A stretch of DNA of 9,669 bases, taken from the NCBI GenBank assembly GCA_012965625.1, contig DTSC01000265.1, forward strand, positions 1 to 9,669. The letters are read 5' to 3'. Below the pieces are notes generated by a model. It was not told the DNA's origin, made no database searches, and saw only the letters and a program-made list of their open reading frames with translations. Positions 6,162 to 9,669 of the stretch are shown here, piece by piece. Within the stretch, counting starts at the first letter, position 1. Each line of letters opens with the position of its first letter. This DNA is from Flavobacteriales bacterium. Lineage in GTDB: Bacteria; Bacteroidota; Bacteroidia; NORP154. Position numbers and translations under genes: made by a program.

Positions 6162-9100
6162 TTAGTCGTTTATTTCTAAATCATTTTCCATTTTACCAGT
6201 TTTTCCAAATAAATCCCTGAACTTATTGAATTCCTTCTTAAATGAGATACCAACTCCCTGAGTATAAGGAGAATAATTTGTAGTTAAATAGGAATCATTT
6301 GAACGGTTATAAACTTTTAGTCTTACATCGCTTTCCTTGGCTATTAAATATTCCAGCATAAAATCTCCAACAATATTGCTTGGATTTTGAGAAGTGGCAG
6401 CAGAATTATTGGCAACACTGCCATTCACAATTAAACGGCCATCAAAGAGCTGGGTAGATAGTGCAACCTCAACTTCTTCCCTGGTTATTTCATCCCCCGG
6501 CCGGTAATTGATTCCAATGTCGAAATCCTCACTGATTCTAGAAAGCCAATTGCTTAGCTGGTTTGAAAGCAGCTCGGTTGAATTGGCTCCTACTCCGCCA
6601 GATGCAGAAACTAAACTGTTATCTGAAGGTTGGAACTGGCCCAAGATAAGCAAAGAGAACATCTGCTTATTAATTTCCTCCTCTGTATTGAGCAACCATT
6701 GAACACTTGATTGCATTCCCTCCTCCAATCCCGGAAAATTAATATCAAACGCAATTTCAGGTTTCATCAGGCTCCCCTTCATCTTTAAAATACATGCTAC
6801 TGGAATTCTTCCTTTATTCTGCTCATCAAGTGTTAGGTTATATAAGCTGGCATTAAGTGAATAGAGCGCTTTAATGTCAATGTTTGCTGAATAGGGATCA
6901 CCTGTCCAGGTGATTGTACTGCCCTTTTCAATCTTAAATCTTTTGTTGATAATTTTTTGAAGGGTGAAAAGATAATCTCCTTCTGTGATCGTATAGGTTC
7001 CAAAGATATTAAACTCTCCATCCTTGCCAACATCCAATTGAAGATTTCCTTTCCCCTTGGCTTTGAGTACGTCTCCAATCATTTCATCAAAGATCAGTTG
7101 TACTTTTGCATTATCAGAGACCTCCAGGTTAATCTTAACCTGAGGCATCCCAATTTCTTCTTTCTTGTTATTTGCCGTAACATTTTCATAATCATTAGTG
7201 TCCTTGCCATTTATAAAGACGACGTAAGCATTGGAGGCCAATTCCTCACTATTTGAAAGCGGTATATTAACCTGTGTTCCTACACCTGAGGTACTATTTA
7301 CCACTATGTCCATAGCGCCCAATGGTCCGGATATATGAATGTCGCCGGAGCCATAGGCCTGACCATAATAATAATTATTATCCACTACACGTGTATTAAG
7401 ACTATGGAGGTTATTCTGTTTTATTTTAATATCAAATGCTATATTATGAAAATTCTCATGATTGATCCTTCCGGATACTAAACCAGTATTTCCTTTCATA
7501 TCATTTAATGTAAGATTGTTAAAGGAAATTTTGTCTTTGGTAAATACAAATTCATTTGTGAAGGTGTATTTTGTATTCAAATAACCAATGGTAAAACCTG
7601 CCTTCTGCACTAAAACTTTACCAGTAAGCACCGGAGCCTTTAAAGTGCCCGTTAAGTGCAATTTTCCGCTTGCCGAACTTCTAGGGGCTATGCTAGAGAA
7701 GACCCTGGAAACAAAGGGTTCAAAAACCTCCAGCTTAAACTGGTTAAGAGCAAGTGATATATCTAAACCAGAGGATGCATTTGCGTCGGATGTATCAATA
7801 TTATAAGTTCCGGAAAAATCAACTAATGTAAATTGATCTCTGGCCAGACTTCCAACCAAGTCAATAGACTTATGCCCACGCATCCATTTACTAACCAGGC
7901 TGAGTGAACCATATAGCTTATTATTTATTGAGAGATCATTGATCTTTAATCTTCCAGTAGCATGCAGCTCATCAAATAGGCCATAAAACTCAGCATTCCC
8001 ATTGGCCACTCCATCAAAGGCAAGATCTTTATCCTTTTGCAAAATATTTAGCGCTGAAATATCAAAATTATCAAGGACAACATTAATGCCTTCCTCTAAA
8101 TCTGGATTTGTGGATGATGAACCATTTACCTCAAATGACTGGATTGAATTATTTACCCTTAAATTTTTCACCGATAAATAATCGGGGTAATATTTAATCG
8201 TGTTTTCTCCTCTAATTACCCAGACTGAATCTGAGATTGTCAGGGCTGTAGAATCAATTGTGATGCGTATCTGCTGCTGGCCTTCCTCTAATTCAAAATT
8301 TAAAAGGCCAGAAATTACACCTTCATTATGCGGTGTCTTTCTGTTATCCCATTCTGAAATAAATCGAATCTGGTTATCCATTCCGGCTACTTCTATTTCA
8401 AGATTTTCTATGAGGAGATTTTTTTCTAAGCTTACTTTTTTAAATGCTGAACTCGTTATTAGTTCCAAATCAATGGTTGCAGAATCATTAGACACTTCTT
8501 TAACCCCTGAACTCCAATTTATGCCAGACATTTCCAAATCTTTATGCTTTACATATTTTGAGATAAAATTAATCTGAAGATCATTTTTTTCAGTATTGAA
8601 ATGACCATAGGCTTCAGACTCATCAGCAATTATTAATTCCGGATAGATAATGGGTAATAGTTTTGTACCGTCTATAACATCAAAAGAGAAGCTGAAATCT
8701 TGGGGTACACCAGATAATCCAAAGGCTGCTCTTAAATCAGCAACATGCTCGGAATTTGGAAAGATTTTATCAAATAAGGATACTAAGGAGGCGGGAAGTT
8801 CGCCAAAATTAAACTCTCCATTTATATCTGCCTTAAGGAAGTCAGACTTCAGGGATATATGTCTATCTTTCTCCTTTTCAATTGCCTTTATGGCGATATC
8901 ACCAATAGGATAATGTTCCAAACCTTTTTCAAGCTTATCATCACGATATTTTATATTAGACAGCACAATATCGCCCTCCATATTATCAATATCATCTCCA
9001 GAAAAATTTGACGCCATATTTATTGAGAATATTGGATTGGGAATTGTCGTGACAAAATTCAATTTAGCTAATTTGGCCTCATTTACTGAAGAATAAAAAT

Positions 9101-9669
9101 TAAATAATGCAGGTGATCTTGAATTGTCAATCTCTCCATTAAAGACAAAATCTAAATTCTCTTCCTTTACTTCAAGCGATCCTTTAAACCTCCTATTTGC
9201 CAAATCACCCTTTAATTCAATATTGCGATAATAATAGTTATTAATATCAATGCCGGAAATCAATCCGTCAAGGTGCGCTTTAGCGGTTCCTTTGCCTAGC
9301 CCATCTCCTCTAATATTTAAATCAAACTCTGCTCTTCCCACATAATCTGCAACTCCTAGCATTTTTCCTACATCAAAGCTATGAGATGACAAGGCTCCTG
9401 CATATTTTATAGTATTTGTCATTGCGTCTCGTTTCAATAAGAGGTCTGAAGACAGATTCCCAAGGCCAGTATAAAAACGGCCATAGGCAACAAAATCGTA
9501 ATAAAAGCCTGTAAAATCACCCTTAAATTTCATATCACCCATGCTGGCTATAAAATATGGCACATTCACCTTCTTTCCCTCTGAAAAGGGTGGCAATATC
9601 ATACTTGCTATATCCATTTGGGTTGTCTCAAACTTTTTAACTCTAAATTGCATAAAGGTTTCCTCTAAC
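6162..9669 (-). CDS. tamB: TamB-type translocation/assembly module protein (5' end cut by window edge)
   Basis: Large envelope-spanning protein of the TamB/DUF490 family. These proteins form a long hydrophobic beta-groove between inner and outer membrane and work with a BamA-like partner in outer-membrane biogenesis and phospholipid delivery. The visible 1168 codons are mostly amphipathic beta-strand repeats with alternating polar and hydrophobic residues. The last 400 or so residues form the conserved C-terminal domain: a segment like MKPEIAFDINFPG, then QMFSLLILGQF (near 6630-6665), DIGINYRPGDE (near 6490-6520) and FKKEFNKFRDLFGK close to the end. The first ATG in the window is at 9653, but the frame stays open to base 9669 with no stop (LEETF precedes that Met). 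The segment FKGDFTGFYYDFVAYG just after it normally lies well inside TamB. The true start is therefore beyond the right edge, with perhaps a few hundred residues missing, including the N-terminal membrane anchor. Confidence 0.92.
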   Translation of the reverse strand, partial: LEETFMQFRVKKFETTQMDIASMILPPFSEGKKVNVPYFIASMGDMKFKGDFTGFYYDFVAYGRFYTGLGNLSSDLLLKRDAMTNTIKYAGALSSHSFDVGKMLGVADYVGRAEFDLNIRGDGLGKGTAKAHLDGLISGIDINNYYYRNIELKGDLANRRFKGSLEVKEENLDFVFNGEIDNSRSPALFNFYSSVNEAKLAKLNFVTTIPNPIFSINMASNFSGDDIDNMEGDIVLSNIKYRDDKLEKGLEHYPIGDIAIKAIEKEKDRHISLKSDFLKADINGEFNFGELPASLVSLFDKIFPNSEHVADLRAAFGLSGVPQDFSFSFDVIDGTKLLPIIYPELIIADESEAYGHFNTEKNDLQINFISKYVKHKDLEMSGINWSSGVKEVSNDSATIDLELITSSAFKKVSLEKNLLIENLEIEVAGMDNQIRFISEWDNRKTPHNEGVISGLLNFELEEGQQQIRITIDSTALTISDSVWVIRGENTIKYYPDYLSVKNLRVNNSIQSFEVNGSSSTNPDLEEGINVVLDNFDISALNILQKDKDLAFDGVANGNAEFYGLFDELHATGRLKINDLSINNKLYGSLSLVSKWMRGHKSIDLVGSLARDQFTLVDFSGTYNIDTSDANASSGLDISLALNQFKLEVFEPFVSRVFSSIAPRSSASGKLHLTGTLKAPVLTGKVLVQKAGFTIGYLNTKYTFTNEFVFTKDKISFNNLTLNDMKGNTGLVSGRINHENFHNIAFDIKIKQNNLHSLNTRVVDNNYYYGQAYGSGDIHISGPLGAMDIVVNSTSGVGTQVNIPLSNSEELASNAYVVFINGKDTNDYENVTANNKKEEIGMPQVKINLEVSDNAKVQLIFDEMIGDVLKAKGKGNLQLDVGKDGEFNIFGTYTITEGDYLFTLQKIINKRFKIEKGSTITWTGDPYSANIDIKALYSLNASLYNLTLDEQNKGRIPVACILKMKGSLMKPEIAFDINFPGLEEGMQSSVQWLLNTEEEINKQMFSLLILGQFQPSDNSLVSASGGVGANSTELLSNQLSNWLSRISEDFDIGINYRPGDEITREEVEVALSTQLFDGRLIVNGSVANNSAATSQNPSNIVGDFMLEYLIAKESDVRLKVYNRSNDSYLTTNYSPYTQGVGISFKKEFNKFRDLFGKTGKMENDLEIND

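Noticed and set aside
6957..8913. Several plus-strand frames of 70-125 residues, and an 81-residue minus-strand frame at 6833-7078
   Set aside because: All are shadows within the long TamB frame; none shows a domain or an independent start context.
1..9669. CRISPR array, insertion sequence, prophage, tRNA/rRNA or defence cassette
   Set aside because: No direct-repeat arrays, transposase or integrase motifs or RNA-gene sequence were seen on either strand. The window is filled by seven core-type genes with similar base composition.

Overview
This window reads as ordinary chromosome from a Bacteroidota bacterium, probably a Cytophagales-like marine or environmental lineage. The assignment rests on four things: AT-rich DNA; a FabI of the Bacteroidota type; a DUF2851 protein, a family largely confined to this phylum; and gene starts with no Shine-Dalgarno sequence but TAnnTTTG promoter boxes in the gaps. 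The order-level placement is inference and the phylum-level call is firm.

All seven genes lie on the minus strand, so transcription runs from the right edge to the left. In that order they are: a 5'-truncated TamB-type outer-membrane biogenesis protein (6162-9669); fabI, enoyl-ACP reductase (5305-6117); a DUF2851 protein (3935-5212); a 76-residue PspC-domain membrane protein one base downstream (3703-3933); an alanine/glycine:cation symporter of the AGCS family (2119-3654); a membrane-anchored protein with three helix-hairpin-helix units (1124-2035); and an acyl-CoA dehydrogenase cut by the left edge (1-1104). Coding density is very high. The gaps are 44, 92, 1, 48, 83 and 19 bases, and no gene-free stretch approaches 300 bases.

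Exact matches to the Bacteroidota -7 element TAnnTTTG sit upstream of fabI, the DUF2851 gene and the symporter gene. The row is therefore probably split into at least three transcription units: fabI; DUF2851-pspC; and symporter-HhH-acyl-CoA dehydrogenase, possibly with read-through. Just downstream of the DUF2851 promoter is a perfect 7-bp inverted repeat, the only clear non-coding structure seen.

Functionally the set is mostly envelope and lipid housekeeping: lipid transfer to the outer membrane (TamB), fatty-acid synthesis (FabI) and fatty acyl-CoA oxidation (the dehydrogenase), plus amino-acid uptake. I found no mobile element, CRISPR array, RNA gene, toxin-antitoxin or defence cassette. 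The least understood part is the DUF2851-PspC pair, whose larger partner shows motifs that could be compared with PD-(D/E)XK nucleases and a cysteine cluster. That is a hypothesis, not a demonstrated new system.
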